A stretch of 36,205 nt of DNA from an uncultured Porphyromonadaceae bacterium (GTDB lineage Bacteria > Bacteroidota > Bacteroidia > Bacteroidales > Muribaculaceae): positions 1 through 36,205 of the forward strand of contig CABRGT010000012.1 of the NCBI GenBank assembly GCA_902470475.1, in the 5' to 3' direction. Made by a program: the position numbers and the translations under genes. The notes below the pieces were generated by a model, which did no database searches, had not been told where the DNA came from, and saw only the letters and a program-made list of their open reading frames with translations. Numbering within the stretch: the first letter of the stretch is position 1; the number at the start of each line of letters is the position of its first letter. Below, piece after piece: positions 15,067-24,900 of this stretch.

Positions 15067-16148
15067 CAGATCGGACGTATGCCCATGATGTGGCGCACCT
15101 CGGCGAGTGTGGCGGTGGCGCGTGCGCGTGCTTTTTCGGCACCTTGCGCTACGACGCGGCGCAGATAGTTCTCGTCGGCGAGGATGTCGTTGACGCGCTC
15201 ACGTATGGGGTTGGTGATGTTGACGATGTCTTCGGCCAGCTGCTTCTTCAGATCGCCGTAGCGGATGGAGCAGTCGGCATAGGCGTGGCGGAAGTGCTCG
15301 ACCACGTCGGGGGCGGATGTGAGCTCGAGCAGCGAGAAGAGATTGGCCACGGGCTGGCTCATGGGCGAGTCCGGTTCCTTGGGCCCTTCGTCGGTGGTGG
15401 CGCGCATCACTTTCTTGCGCAGAACCTTGGGGTCGTCGGTGAGGTAGATGCAGTTGCCCTCGCTCTTGCCCATCTTGCCGGAGCCGTCGAGACCGGGGAC
15501 CTTGACAGGTGCTCCGCCGAAGTCGAAATCGGTGGGTTCGGGGAAGAGATCGACGCCGTAGAACGAGTTGAAGCGGCGTGCGAAACGGCGCGTAAGCTCA
15601 AGGTGCTGCAGCTGGTCCTTGCCTACGGGTACCTTGGTGGCTTTCTGTATGAGGATGTCGACAGCCATCAGGGTGGGGTAGGTGAGCAGGCCGGCGTTGA
15701 CGCGCTTGTTGGTCTCGGCGCCGATGATCTGGTGCTCGAATGCCTCGTCGGAGTCATCGGCGGCGGTTTCGGGAGCCTTGAGTCCGAGTGCTTTGCGGGC
15801 CTTATCCTTGAAGGCGGCGGTGCGCATGAGCTCGCCGATGCCGACGTGCATGTTGAGCAGAAGATACATTTCCGAAATTTCGGGGATGTCGCTTTGTACA
15901 AAGATGGTGGCCTTCTCGGGGTCGATGCCGGCGGCGAGGTATTCGGCCAGCACGCCCTTGACGCTCGTGTGGAGAGCCTCGGGATCGGTGGCGGTGGTGA
16001 GCGCGTGGAGGTCGGCTATGAAGAAGTTGCAGTCGTAGTCGTTCTGAATCTTCACGAATTTGCGCAGGGCTCCGAAGTAGTTGCCCAGGTGCAGCTTTCC
16101 GGTGGGACGTATACCGCTGAGTATTATTTCTTTCTTGTTTTCAGACAT
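15066..16148 (-). CDS. trpS: tryptophanyl-tRNA synthetase
   Basis: Charges tRNA-Trp with tryptophan in the cytosol. The protein has 360 residues, a class I synthetase. The HIGH-type motif HLGN is at 20-23 and the KMSKS-type motif reads KMGKS at 225-229, after PVKVPGLDGSG. Residues 115-150 contain an insertion (KARKALGLKAPETAADDSDE and onward) that occurs in one branch of bacterial TrpS. The Ser-to-Gly change in KMSKS is common in that branch and does not imply loss of activity. The gene is 33 bases behind the DUF1015 gene and overlaps the deacetylase start by one base. Confidence 0.95.
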   Translation of the reverse strand: MSENKKEIILSGIRPTGKLHLGNYFGALRKFVKIQNDYDCNFFIADLHALTTATDPEALHTSVKGVLAEYLAAGIDPEKATIFVQSDIPEISEMYLLLNMHVGIGELMRTAAFKDKARKALGLKAPETAADDSDEAFEHQIIGAETNKRVNAGLLTYPTLMAVDILIQKATKVPVGKDQLQHLELTRRFARRFNSFYGVDLFPEPTDFDFGGAPVKVPGLDGSGKMGKSEGNCIYLTDDPKVLRKKVMRATTDEGPKEPDSPMSQPVANLFSLLELTSAPDVVEHFRHAYADCSIRYGDLKKQLAEDIVNITNPIRERVNDILADENYLRRVVAQGAEKARARATATLAEVRHIMGIRPI

Positions 16149-16181
16149 TTATGTGTGTAATGTATGTGTTCGGTAGTGTTT

Positions 16182-17426
16182 TCAGTCGAGTTTGTGGATC
16201 ACGAGACCTGAGCGGAGTTTCGGCTCGAACCAGGTGGTCTTGGGAGGCATGATGTTGCCGGAGTCGGCGATATCCATCAGCTGCTTCATCGATACGGGGA
16301 ACAAGGCGAGTGCCGCGGCCATCTCGCCGGAGTCGACGCGGCGGCTGAGCTCTTCGAGACCGCGTATGCCGCCGACGAAGTCGATGCGCTTGTCGGAACG
16401 CAGGTCGGTGATGCCGAGGAGGTCGCGCAGGATAAGATCGGACGAGATGGTGACGTCGAGCACGCCTATGGGGTCGTTATCGTCGTAGGTGCCTTCGCGA
16501 GCGGTGAGCGAGTACCATCGGCCCTCGAGGTACAGCGAGAAGTTGTGGAGCCGGTCGGGACGGTAGGGCACGGTACCCATGTCCTTGACGATGAAGTTGA
16601 ATTCAAGCTTCTCGAGGAATTCGGCGGCCGACAGGCCGTTGAGATCCTTGACAAGGCGGTTGTAGTCGATGATGCGCAGGTGCGAGGCGGGGAAAGCCAC
16701 GGCCAGGAAGTAGTTGTACTCTTCGTCGCCGCGATGGGCGGGATTGAGGCGGGCCTTCTCGTTGCCTACCAGTGCGGCCGCGGCCGTGCGGTGGTGTCCG
16801 TCGGCGATGTAAAGGTAGGGGATGCGGGCGAATTCCTCGGTGATACGGGCTATGGTGGCGTCGTCGTCGATGACCCAGAATGTGTGTCCGAATCCGTCGG
16901 GAGCTGTGAAGTCGTATTCGGGTTCGCCGGCGGTGACGGTGTCGATGATCTGCTGGAGCGCCTTGTTGTCGGGGAAGGCGAAGAATACCGGCTCGATGTT
17001 GGCGTTCTGGACGCGGACGTGTTTCATGCGGTCTTCTTCCTTGTCGCGGCGGGTGAGTTCGTGCTTTTTGATTACGCCGCTGAGATAGTCGGCCACGTTG
17101 GCGGCGACGACGATGCCGTACTGTGTGTGGCCGTTCATCGTCTGGGCATAGATGTAGTAGTGCTCGCGGTCGTCCTGAACGAGCCATCCGTTGTGCTGGA
17201 ATGCCTTGAAGTTCTCGACGGCCTTGTCGTAGACGCGGGCGTCGTGCTCGTCGGTGCCTGGCTCGAAGTCGATTTCGGGTTTGATTATATGGTAGAGCGA
17301 GCGTGGATTGCCGGCGGCTTCGGCGCGGGCTTCGTCGGAGTTGAGTACGTCGTAGGGGCGCGAAGCGACCTGCTCGACGAGATCACGGGGAGGTCGTACG
17401 CCTTTGAATGGTTTGACGGTTGCCAT
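16182..17426 (-). CDS. DUF1015 family protein
   Basis: The protein has 414 residues. The opening VKPFKGVRPPRDLVEQVASRPYDVL, the NPRSLYHIIKPE segment and the IADGHHRTAAA motif (around the middle) are the DUF1015 (COG4198) hallmarks. It has no signal peptide or membrane segment and is probably cytosolic. A specific reaction is not established to my knowledge; the conserved D-G-H-H-R motif suggests a metal- or nucleotide-binding site. In many genomes DUF1015 genes sit beside serine-biosynthesis genes, but here the neighbours are purA (27 bases upstream) and trpS (33 bases downstream). The link to nucleotide or tRNA metabolism is only positional. Confidence 0.9.
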   Translation of the reverse strand: MATVKPFKGVRPPRDLVEQVASRPYDVLNSDEARAEAAGNPRSLYHIIKPEIDFEPGTDEHDARVYDKAVENFKAFQHNGWLVQDDREHYYIYAQTMNGHTQYGIVVAANVADYLSGVIKKHELTRRDKEEDRMKHVRVQNANIEPVFFAFPDNKALQQIIDTVTAGEPEYDFTAPDGFGHTFWVIDDDATIARITEEFARIPYLYIADGHHRTAAAALVGNEKARLNPAHRGDEEYNYFLAVAFPASHLRIIDYNRLVKDLNGLSAAEFLEKLEFNFIVKDMGTVPYRPDRLHNFSLYLEGRWYSLTAREGTYDDNDPIGVLDVTISSDLILRDLLGITDLRSDKRIDFVGGIRGLEELSRRVDSGEMAAALALFPVSMKQLMDIADSGNIMPPKTTWFEPKLRSGLVIHKLD

Positions 17427-17453
17427 ATCTGTGGGGGTGAAAAGATTATGTTC

Positions 17454-18731
17454 TTAGAGTTCGATGGTCTGCGAGCGGTCGGGGCCGACTGATACGATGG
17501 TGACCGGAACGCCAAGCTCGCGTTCGATGAACTTGATGTAGTCCTTGAAAGCCTGCGGGAACTGTTCGGGAGAGGTAACTGCCGTAAGGTCGGTCTTCCA
17601 TCCGGGAAGTTCGGTGTATATCGGCTCGGGTTCGGCGCCGGGTGTATCGAGCGAGAACGGGAAGTCGGCGGTGACGGTGTCGCCGATGCGGTAGGCGGTG
17701 CAGGCCTTGACGGTGTCGAATGAGTCGAGAACGTCGCTTTTCATCATGATCAGGCGGGTGACGCCGTTGATCATCACGGCATAGCGCAGGGCTACCAGGT
17801 CGATCCATCCGCAGCGGCGCTCGCGGCCGGTGACCGCGCCGTATTCGTGGCCGATGTCGCGCATGCGGCGGCCGTCCTCGTCGAACAGCTCGGTCGGGAA
17901 CGGTCCGCTTCCCACGCGGGTGCAGTAGGCCTTGAATATGCCGTAGACGTCGCCGATGCGGTTGGGCGCTACGCCCAGGCCTGTGCAGGCGCCGGCGGCT
18001 ATGGTGTTGGATGATGTCACGAACGGGTATGATCCGAAGTCAACGTCGAGCATCGTGCCCTGGGCCCCCTCGCAGAGGACCTTTTTACCGGAGTCGAGAG
18101 CCTTGTTTATGACGTGTTCGGAATCGATCAGTACGAAAGAGCGCAGGAAAGCGGCTGCTTCCTTCCATTCGGCCGTAAGCCGGGTGAGGGCCTCGGTGTC
18201 AACTTCGGCACCCATGTCGCGGATGGTCTTGATGTGCCGGGCTATGGCGCTGTCGAGGCGCGTGTCGAAGTCGGGTGCTTCCATGTCGCCTACGCGGATG
18301 CCTGCGCGCGAGATTTTGTCGGTATATGTGGGGCCGATGCCCTTGCCGGTGGTGCCGATCTTACCGGAACCCTTGGCGGCTTCGGAGGCTGCGTCGAGCA
18401 GGCGGTGCGACGGCAGTATGAGGTGTGCCTTGCGGGAGATGCGGAGTATCCGGCGCAGGTCGGTGCCGGCGTCGATCAGCTCCATGGCTTCTTTCATGAA
18501 CAGTATCGGATCGAGGACGACACCGTTGCCGATGACGTTGACGTTGCCTTGAAACACTCCCGAGGGAATGGAGCGCAGCACGACCTTGCGCCCCTCGAAT
18601 TCGAGGGTGTGGCCGGCGTTGGGGCCGCCCTGGAAGCGCGCCACTATGTCGTAGCGGGGGGTGAGTACGTCCACTACCTTGCCTTTACCTTCATCGCCCC
18701 ATTGGAGGCCCAGGAGAATGTCGACTTTCAT
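17454..18731 (-). CDS. purA: adenylosuccinate synthetase
   Basis: Catalyses IMP + aspartate + GTP to adenylosuccinate, the first committed step to AMP. From the ATG at 18729-18731 the protein has 425 residues and begins MKVDILLGLQWGDEGKGK, with the GTP-binding GDEGKGK at 12-18. The IMP-binding GTTGKGIGPTYTDK, the CEGAQGTMLDVDFGSYPFVT segment and the VTGRERRCGW loop are all present. An in-frame GTG four codons upstream is a possible but less likely start. It lies 32 bases behind the fur-like gene, which places purine synthesis under the same promoter as this regulator. Confidence 0.95.
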   Translation of the reverse strand: MKVDILLGLQWGDEGKGKVVDVLTPRYDIVARFQGGPNAGHTLEFEGRKVVLRSIPSGVFQGNVNVIGNGVVLDPILFMKEAMELIDAGTDLRRILRISRKAHLILPSHRLLDAASEAAKGSGKIGTTGKGIGPTYTDKISRAGIRVGDMEAPDFDTRLDSAIARHIKTIRDMGAEVDTEALTRLTAEWKEAAAFLRSFVLIDSEHVINKALDSGKKVLCEGAQGTMLDVDFGSYPFVTSSNTIAAGACTGLGVAPNRIGDVYGIFKAYCTRVGSGPFPTELFDEDGRRMRDIGHEYGAVTGRERRCGWIDLVALRYAVMINGVTRLIMMKSDVLDSFDTVKACTAYRIGDTVTADFPFSLDTPGAEPEPIYTELPGWKTDLTAVTSPEQFPQAFKDYIKFIERELGVPVTIVSVGPDRSQTIEL

Positions 18732-18763
18732 AGAATCTTTCACAGTGATATTATATGGTGGAT

Positions 18764-19246
18764 TTATTTTTTAGAGGATGACCTGTTTCGTGACTTGCTG
18801 CACGCCCGGCATATACCGTAGATCTGCAGCGTGAAGTCGGTGGGAGTGAAGCCCGGCTGGCGCCTGGCCGAGAGATAACGGGCCATGTCGGCGTCGTGGC
18901 GTGTCTTGACTTTCCCGCATGAGGAGCAGATGAGATCTATGCGGAATGGCGCGCTCTCGGCTGCGGCTTCGTATGTGAATGCGCCGCGGTTGACGGAGCG
19001 GCGGCGCAGTATGCCGCAGTCGACCAGCAGCTCCAGCGTGGCATAGACTGTGGGCATGGCCACCGGAAATGTTCCGGCGGCCATCAGTCCGGCGACCTCT
19101 TCGGCGGTGAAGCGTCCGGTGAGGCCGATGACGGCTTCGAGGATGGCGCGGCGCTCGACGGTCCGGCGTTTGTGGCGCTCCCGCAGATATTGCTCGAAGC
19201 GAGCCTGCGGCGACTGTTCAGCTTGTTTGCCTTTTATCTTTGTCAC
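18764..19246 (-). CDS. Fur-family transcriptional regulator
   Basis: The protein has 160 residues. The winged helix has PVAMPTVYATLELLVDCGIL at 61-80 as its recognition region. The dimerisation domain keeps the structural-zinc cysteines C107-x2-C110 and C146-x2-C149. The His-rich stretch that precedes the first Cys pair in Fur, Zur and PerR (H-H-x-H type) is replaced by SAPFRIDLIC, so the usual regulatory metal ligands are missing there. It may sense something other than iron, or use other residues such as His117. The start is a GTG; no in-frame ATG occurs until residue 55. A perfect -7 element ends only 4 bases upstream, so the transcript may be leaderless. It is the first gene of a five-gene operon with purA, DUF1015, trpS and a deacetylase. 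Confidence 0.88.
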   Translation of the reverse strand: MTKIKGKQAEQSPQARFEQYLRERHKRRTVERRAILEAVIGLTGRFTAEEVAGLMAAGTFPVAMPTVYATLELLVDCGILRRRSVNRGAFTYEAAAESAPFRIDLICSSCGKVKTRHDADMARYLSARRQPGFTPTDFTLQIYGICRACSKSRNRSSSKK

Positions 19247-19250
19247 GATG

Positions 19251-19258
19251 CAAACTTA
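19251..19258 (-). promoter_or_regulatory. -7 element of the fur-purA operon
   Basis: On the minus strand the bases read TAAGTTTG followed by CA, a perfect TAnnTTTG. The expected transcription start is within a few bases of the GTG start codon at 19246. No good -33 element is visible; a palindrome (19272-19285) occupies that place. Confidence 0.55.
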
Positions 19259-19271
19259 CACATTTTTTTGC

Positions 19272-19285
19272 AATTTCGCGGAATT
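19272..19285. promoter_or_regulatory. imperfect palindrome, possible operator of the fur operon
   Basis: AATTTCGCGGAATT is an imperfect inverted repeat centred on CG. It matches 11 of 14 positions of the perfect palindrome at the tolC-side promoter (19398-19411). It lies about 13 bases upstream of the fur -7 element, where a bound repressor or activator could meet RNA polymerase. Confidence 0.4.
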
Positions 19286-19396
19286 TTTCAGACTGTTTTT
19301 AGCGTACGACGGAGGGGTATATATCAAATATGGGTAAAAAGGAGAAAAAATTTGCCGTATGTGCCTGTTTTTAGAGCGTAATCAGATAAAATATTG

Positions 19397-19411
19397 TAAC
19401 TTCGCGAAGTT
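19397..19411. promoter_or_regulatory. RND-operon -7 element overlapped by a perfect 14-bp palindrome
   Basis: TAACTTCG at 19397-19404 is one mismatch from TAnnTTTG and ends 34 bases before the tolC-type ATG. The palindrome AACTTCGCGAAGTT (19398-19411) is perfect and covers the element, the usual geometry of a repressor operator. A T-rich -33-like segment lies near 19368-19372. Confidence 0.5.
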
Positions 19412-19438
19412 TTTCCTACTTAATGATTCCAGTGCACG

Positions 19439-20860
19439 ATGCAAATAAAGAAAATACTCGCAATGGCGCTTGCGTTTGCCTCCTGGACGACTGTGTGGTC
19501 CGAGGAGACACCGGCACTGTCGCTCGATGACTGCCTGCGCATTGCGCTGACCGACAATCCGACAGTGAAAGTAGCCGACATGGAGGTGCTCAAGGCCGAT
19601 TATTCCCGCAAGGAAACTCTCGGGCAACTGCTTCCGTCGCTTAGTTTCAACGGATCGTATCAGCGCACGCTGCAGAAGCAGGTCGCTTACATGAACATGG
19701 ACGCTTTCGGCGGAGCGGGCGACAGTGACGATACGGGTGAAACCGATGGCGCTGCCGCCGAGACGCCACGCCGCGGCGATACCGGCATCAAGATGGGACT
19801 CGACAACATGTATTCCCTCGGATTCCAGGCCTCGGTGCCGTTGGTCGCTCCCCAGCTATGGGCGTCGCTGAAGCTGAGCGACGTACAGATCGAACGCGCC
19901 GTGGAGCAGGCCAGGGCCTCCCGCCTCGATCTTGTGAACCAGGTCAAAAACGCATATTACGCGCTGATGCTGGCTGTCGACTCGCGCCGCGTCATTCAGG
20001 AGAGCTATGACATGGCCGAGCTGACGCATAACACATATGCCAGACGGTTCGAACTGGGCGACGCGTCGGAATACGACGTGTTGCGTACGTCGGTGGCAAT
20101 GAAGAATATCGAGCCGGAGATGATCCAGGCCGACATAGCCGTCAACCGCGCGCATCTTCAGCTGTCGATTCTGATGGGAATCGATGTGACGGTGCCTTTC
20201 GACATCAGCGGTACGCTGGCCGACTACGAGCAGACCATGTACGGCGACGTACTGGCTCTGGGCGATGACATATCGAACAACACATCGCTGGTGATGAACG
20301 AAATCGAGACGCGGTCGCTGCGGCAGACACTTTCGGTGCAGCGCGCGGCCTGGTATCCGACCTTGTCGCTGACGGGCAATTATAACTGGAATTCGTCGTC
20401 GAACGGCAATCCGCTGCGTAACTTCCGCTGGACTTCGTACTCGGTGGTGGGTCTGTCGCTGTCATTTCCGCTCTTTCAGGGCGGCCAGCGTTACAACCGC
20501 ATCAAGCAGGCGACAATTGCTCTGGACGAGATGGCGTTCACCCGCGAGAACCTGACCCGCAACCTCAATTCGCAGGTGTCGCTGGCCTATGACAACATAA
20601 AGCTGAACCTGAAGCAGATCTCGTCGAGCAGCGAGAGCGTGGGGCAGGCTACGCGCGCCCACGACATTCAGGTGCGGAGTTTCGACCTGGGCGCGACTTC
20701 GTACCTCGACCTGCGCGACAGCGAGCTTTCGCTCACCCAGGCCCGGCTGGGATATTATCAGGCTCTATACAACTATCTGGTGGCGTCGAGCGATCTGGAG
20801 CTGCTGCTCGGCAACGCCCCCATCGACAAATACACTACTGACACTATTATAAACGACTGA
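19439..20860 (+). CDS. TolC-family outer-membrane efflux channel
   Basis: The protein has 473 residues with a signal peptide (about 1-21). Two outer-membrane efflux protein (OEP) repeats follow: LSLDDCLRIALTDNPTVKVADMEVLKAD marks the first, and the coiled-coil helices around LVNQVKNAYYALMLAVDSRRV and LTRNLNSQVSLAYDNIKLNLKQI mark the paired helical hairpins. SLSFPLFQGGQRYNRIKQA is a common family motif before the last helices. It forms the trimeric outer-membrane duct of a tripartite pump. A short acidic, Gly-rich insertion lies at about 85-115 between strands. It is the first gene of the efflux operon, 7 bases before the adaptor gene. Confidence 0.92.
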   Translation: MQIKKILAMALAFASWTTVWSEETPALSLDDCLRIALTDNPTVKVADMEVLKADYSRKETLGQLLPSLSFNGSYQRTLQKQVAYMNMDAFGGAGDSDDTGETDGAAAETPRRGDTGIKMGLDNMYSLGFQASVPLVAPQLWASLKLSDVQIERAVEQARASRLDLVNQVKNAYYALMLAVDSRRVIQESYDMAELTHNTYARRFELGDASEYDVLRTSVAMKNIEPEMIQADIAVNRAHLQLSILMGIDVTVPFDISGTLADYEQTMYGDVLALGDDISNNTSLVMNEIETRSLRQTLSVQRAAWYPTLSLTGNYNWNSSSNGNPLRNFRWTSYSVVGLSLSFPLFQGGQRYNRIKQATIALDEMAFTRENLTRNLNSQVSLAYDNIKLNLKQISSSSESVGQATRAHDIQVRSFDLGATSYLDLRDSELSLTQARLGYYQALYNYLVASSDLELLLGNAPIDKYTTDTIIND

Positions 20861-20867
20861 CAACGAT

Positions 20868-21893
20868 ATGTATTACCACAGGATAATAGTCGCTGCCATG
20901 GCCGCCACGCTGCTGGCTTCGTGCGGCAAGGACGAGAACAAGGAAACGGCTGCCGCAGCCGACGATGAGATCGCGATCGTAGAGATTGACGTGGCACACC
21001 GGGCTACGGTGCCGCATACGGCTGAATATACGGCCAATGTCGAGGCTGAAAACATTAATAATATAGCGCCTGCGGTGTCGAACCGCATCACGGCCATTAC
21101 CGTGGATGTGGGCGACCACGTCAGCCGCGGACAGACCCTGGTGACGCTTGATGCCGCCACGGCCGACCAGCAGCTCGTCAACCTCCAGCTGACTGAAAAG
21201 AACTACAACCGCGCCGTAGAACTGCTCAATATCGGATCCGGCACACAGAGCGCCGTAGACCAGTACAAGGCGCAGCTCGACGCACAGCGCGCGCAGTACC
21301 GCAACACGATGCAGAACACCGTGCTGAAGGCTCCGATCAGCGGCGTGGTGACGGCCCGCAACTATGACCCGGGCGACATGACCGGTGCCCAGCCCGTGCT
21401 GACCGTCGGCCAGATCACACCGACGGTAAAGGTCGTCATCAACATCAACGAGAGTGACATATCGCGCGTGCGGCGCGGCATGGAAGTTGGCGTGACGCTT
21501 GACGCTTTCGAGGGAGAGGAATTCTCAGGAAAGATCACACGGCTTGCCCCGGCGGTCGACGTGGCCACGCGCACATTCCCGGCAGAGGTGACTCTTGCCA
21601 ATCCGCAGGGCCGTATTCTGCCCGGTATGTTCGCCCGCGTGTCGATCAACCTCGGCGACGCGGAGAATGTAGTGGTGCCCGACCGCGCGATCGTCAAGCA
21701 GCAGGGCTCCAACGGCAAGTATGTATATGTATACCGCGGGGGAAAGGTCGAATTCCACCGGGTGACGCTCGGACGCCGCATCGATACGGGCTACGAGCTG
21801 CTTGATGGCATCGCCGACGGCGACACCGTGGTGATCGCCGGACAGACCCGTCTGGCCGACGGTGCTCCGGCCCGGATCAACGACCGCGACTGA
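20868..21893 (+). CDS. RND efflux periplasmic adaptor, lipoprotein
   Basis: A membrane-fusion protein of the HlyD/AcrA family with 341 residues. The lipobox LLASC places the lipid on Cys19, anchoring the protein to the inner membrane. A lipoyl-like half (NRITAITVDVGDHVSRGQTLVTLDA), a helical hairpin (about 90-150), the second lipoyl half (VLKAPISGVVTARNYDPGD), a beta-barrel domain (VKVVININESDISRVRRGM) and a membrane-proximal domain (VVVPDRAIVKQQG) appear in the normal order. It bridges the pump and the outer-membrane channel. It is shorter than AcrA, with a compact hairpin. The gene follows the channel gene by 7 bases and precedes the pump by 41. Confidence 0.93.
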   Translation: MYYHRIIVAAMAATLLASCGKDENKETAAAADDEIAIVEIDVAHRATVPHTAEYTANVEAENINNIAPAVSNRITAITVDVGDHVSRGQTLVTLDAATADQQLVNLQLTEKNYNRAVELLNIGSGTQSAVDQYKAQLDAQRAQYRNTMQNTVLKAPISGVVTARNYDPGDMTGAQPVLTVGQITPTVKVVININESDISRVRRGMEVGVTLDAFEGEEFSGKITRLAPAVDVATRTFPAEVTLANPQGRILPGMFARVSINLGDAENVVVPDRAIVKQQGSNGKYVYVYRGGKVEFHRVTLGRRIDTGYELLDGIADGDTVVIAGQTRLADGAPARINDRD

Positions 21894-21934
21894 TTCACGA
21901 TACATTCACTATCCTTACCCCAAGAATATAAGCA

Positions 21935-24900
21935 ATGAGTATATACGGCGGAGCGGTAAAGCGTCCGATCATGACCACCCTGTGCTTCGTGGCAGTGGTC
22001 ATACTGGGCCTGTTCTCGCTCAATAAATTACCTATCGACCTATATCCCGACATCGAGACCAATACCCTGATGGTGATGACGACATATCAGGGTGCGAGCG
22101 CGCAGGACATAGAGCAGAATGTGACACGTCCACTTGAGAATGTGCTCAACTCCGTGAGCAACCTGAAGCACATTTCGTCGGCATCGCGCGAGAACATATC
22201 GGTGATCACTCTCGAATTCGAGTACGGATACGATATCGACGTGCTGACCAACGATGTCCGCGACAAGCTCGACATGGTGTCATCGTCGATGCCCGATGAT
22301 GCCGAGACGCCGATCATCTTCAAGTTCTCGACCGACATGATACCGATCCTGCTGCTCTCGGTCCAGGCTGACGAGAGCATGCCCGGCCTGTATAAGATTC
22401 TTGACGAGGCGGTGGCCAATCCGCTGGCGCGTATCTCGGGTGTGGGCTCGGTGTCGATCTCGGGCGCGCCGAAGCGTGAGATCCACATATACGTCGATCC
22501 GGCGCGTCTGGAAGCCTATAATCTTACTGTGGAGCAGATCTCAAGCGTAGTGTCGGCCGAGAACCGCAATATACCCGGCGGTGTGTTCGACCTGGGCTCG
22601 AATACTTATTCGCTGCGTGTGCAGGGCGAGTTCGTGTCGTCGGACGAGATGGCCGACATCGTGGTCGGCTCGTTCGAAGGCCGCAATATCTATCTGCGCG
22701 ACGTGGCCCGCATCGACGACTCGCTCGAGGAACGCACGCAGAATACCTTCAACGACGGACGCCGCGGCGCCATGATCGTGGTGCAGAAGCAGAGTGGAGC
22801 CAACTCTGTGGAGATATCCGACAAGGTGCTCAAGATGCTGCCGTCGCTGCAGAAACGTCTGCCGTCGGACGTAAAGCTCGGCATCATCGTCGACACGTCG
22901 GACAACATCCGCAACACCATCGACTCGCTGGTCGAGACGGTGATGTACGCGCTGCTGTTCGTGGTGATAGTGGTGTTCTTCTTCCTGGGACGCTGGCGTG
23001 CGACCCTGATCATCACCCTGACCATCCCGATCTCGCTGATCGCGTCGTTCATATATCTGGCTATCACGGGTAATTCGCTTAATATCGTGTCGCTGTCGGC
23101 TCTGTCGATTTCGATCGGCATGGTGGTCGATGATGCCATAGTGGTGCTCGAGAATGTAACGACACATATCGAACGTGGCTCCGACCCGAAACAGGCGGCG
23201 GTCCACGGCACCAATGAGGTGGCCATATCGGTGGTGGCGTCGACTCTGACCCTGATCGCTGTGTTCTTCCCCCTGACCATGGTGACCGGCATGACGGGCG
23301 TGCTCTTCCGCCAGCTGGGCTGGATGGTGACCATCATGATGATCATATCTACCACGGCGGCCCTGACACTTACCCCGATGCTCTGCTCGCTGCTACTGCG
23401 CCGGACCACGCATCACTCGAAAGCATATAACCTGCTGTTCACTCCGGTCAACCGGGCGCTCGACGCTCTCGACAGCGGCTACGCATCCCTGCTGCGTTGG
23501 GTGACATCGCACAAGACTGTGACCATACTCGTCTGCCTGGCAACATTCGTACTTTCGATTTTCATCGTCAAGAAAGTGGGTACGGAATTCTTCCCTACCG
23601 CCGACGACGGACGTCTGAGCGTAAACCTTGAGCTGCCGATCGGCACCCGTGTGGAGATTTCCGACGAAGCCACGGCACGGCTTGCCGCCGAGTGGCGCGA
23701 GAAGTATCCTGAGATCGCCGTGCTGAACTATACGACGGGTACGGCATCGTCCGACAATACGTTTGCCTCGCTGAGCGACAACGGTCCGCACATCGTCAAG
23801 ATGAACATACGCCTGAGCGATCCGGGCGACCGCGAGCGCGGCATCGTGGAGATCGCCGGCATGATGCGCGACGACCTTAAGCGCTATCCCGAGTTCAAGA
23901 AGACGCAGGTGAGCGTCGGAGGACAGGGTGGCGCCATGGGCGGCGAGGCCTCCATTGACTTCGAGATCTACGGCTACGACTTCGAGGAGACCGACAGCGT
24001 GGCCGCGCGCCTGAGCCGCGCGCTGCTTTCGATGCCGGGCACGGCCGACGTGCGCATATCGCGCGCCGATTACCAGCCTGAGTACCGCGTCGATTTCGAC
24101 CGGGAGAAGCTGGCCATCTACGGCCTGAACCTGTCGACGGCCGCCAATTATCTGCGCAACCGCATCAACGGCTCCACCGCCTCGCGCTTCCGCGAGGACG
24201 GCGAAGAGTATGACATCAAGGTGATGTACTCGCCCGAATCGCGCACGTCGCTTGCCGACATCGAGAATATCATGATATACAATTCGGCCGGAAAGGCCGT
24301 GCGCGTCAAGGATGTGGGACGTGTCGTGGAACACTACACTCCGCCGACGATCGAGCGCAAGGACCGCGAGCGTATCATCACCGTGTCGACGGTGGTGCGC
24401 GACGTGCCCATGTCGCAGGTAGTGCAGCAGGCCAATGAGGCTATCGACAAACTTGATATTCCGCAGGGCGTGTCGATCCAGCTTGCCGGACAGTTCGAGG
24501 ACCAGCAGGAATCGTTCGCCGACCTGATGCTGCTTGCCGTGCTGATCCTGGTGCTCGTCTACATCGTGATGGCGGCTCAGTTCGAGAGCTACACGTATCC
24601 GGCCATCATAATGAGCTCGGTGATGTTTGCCTTCTCGGGTGTGTTCTTCATCCTCTACCTGACAGGCCACACCTTGAACGTGATGAGCCTTATCGGCGCC
24701 ATCATGCTGATCGGCATTGTGGTGAAGAACGGCATCGTGCTGATCGACTACATAACGCTCAACCGCGAGCGCGGTCTGTCGATCAAGCTGTCGGTGATCG
24801 ATGCCGGCCGCTCGCGCCTGCGCCCTGTGATCATGACATCGCTGACCACCATCCTGGGCATGGTGCCGATGGCCTGCGGCACAGGCCAGGGCGCCGAGAT

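Noticed and set aside
15090..17492. Long plus-strand open frames opposite trpS and the DUF1015 gene
   Set aside because: Their Gly/Val/Glu-rich sequence mirrors the codon bias of the real minus-strand genes. No motif or start signal supports them.
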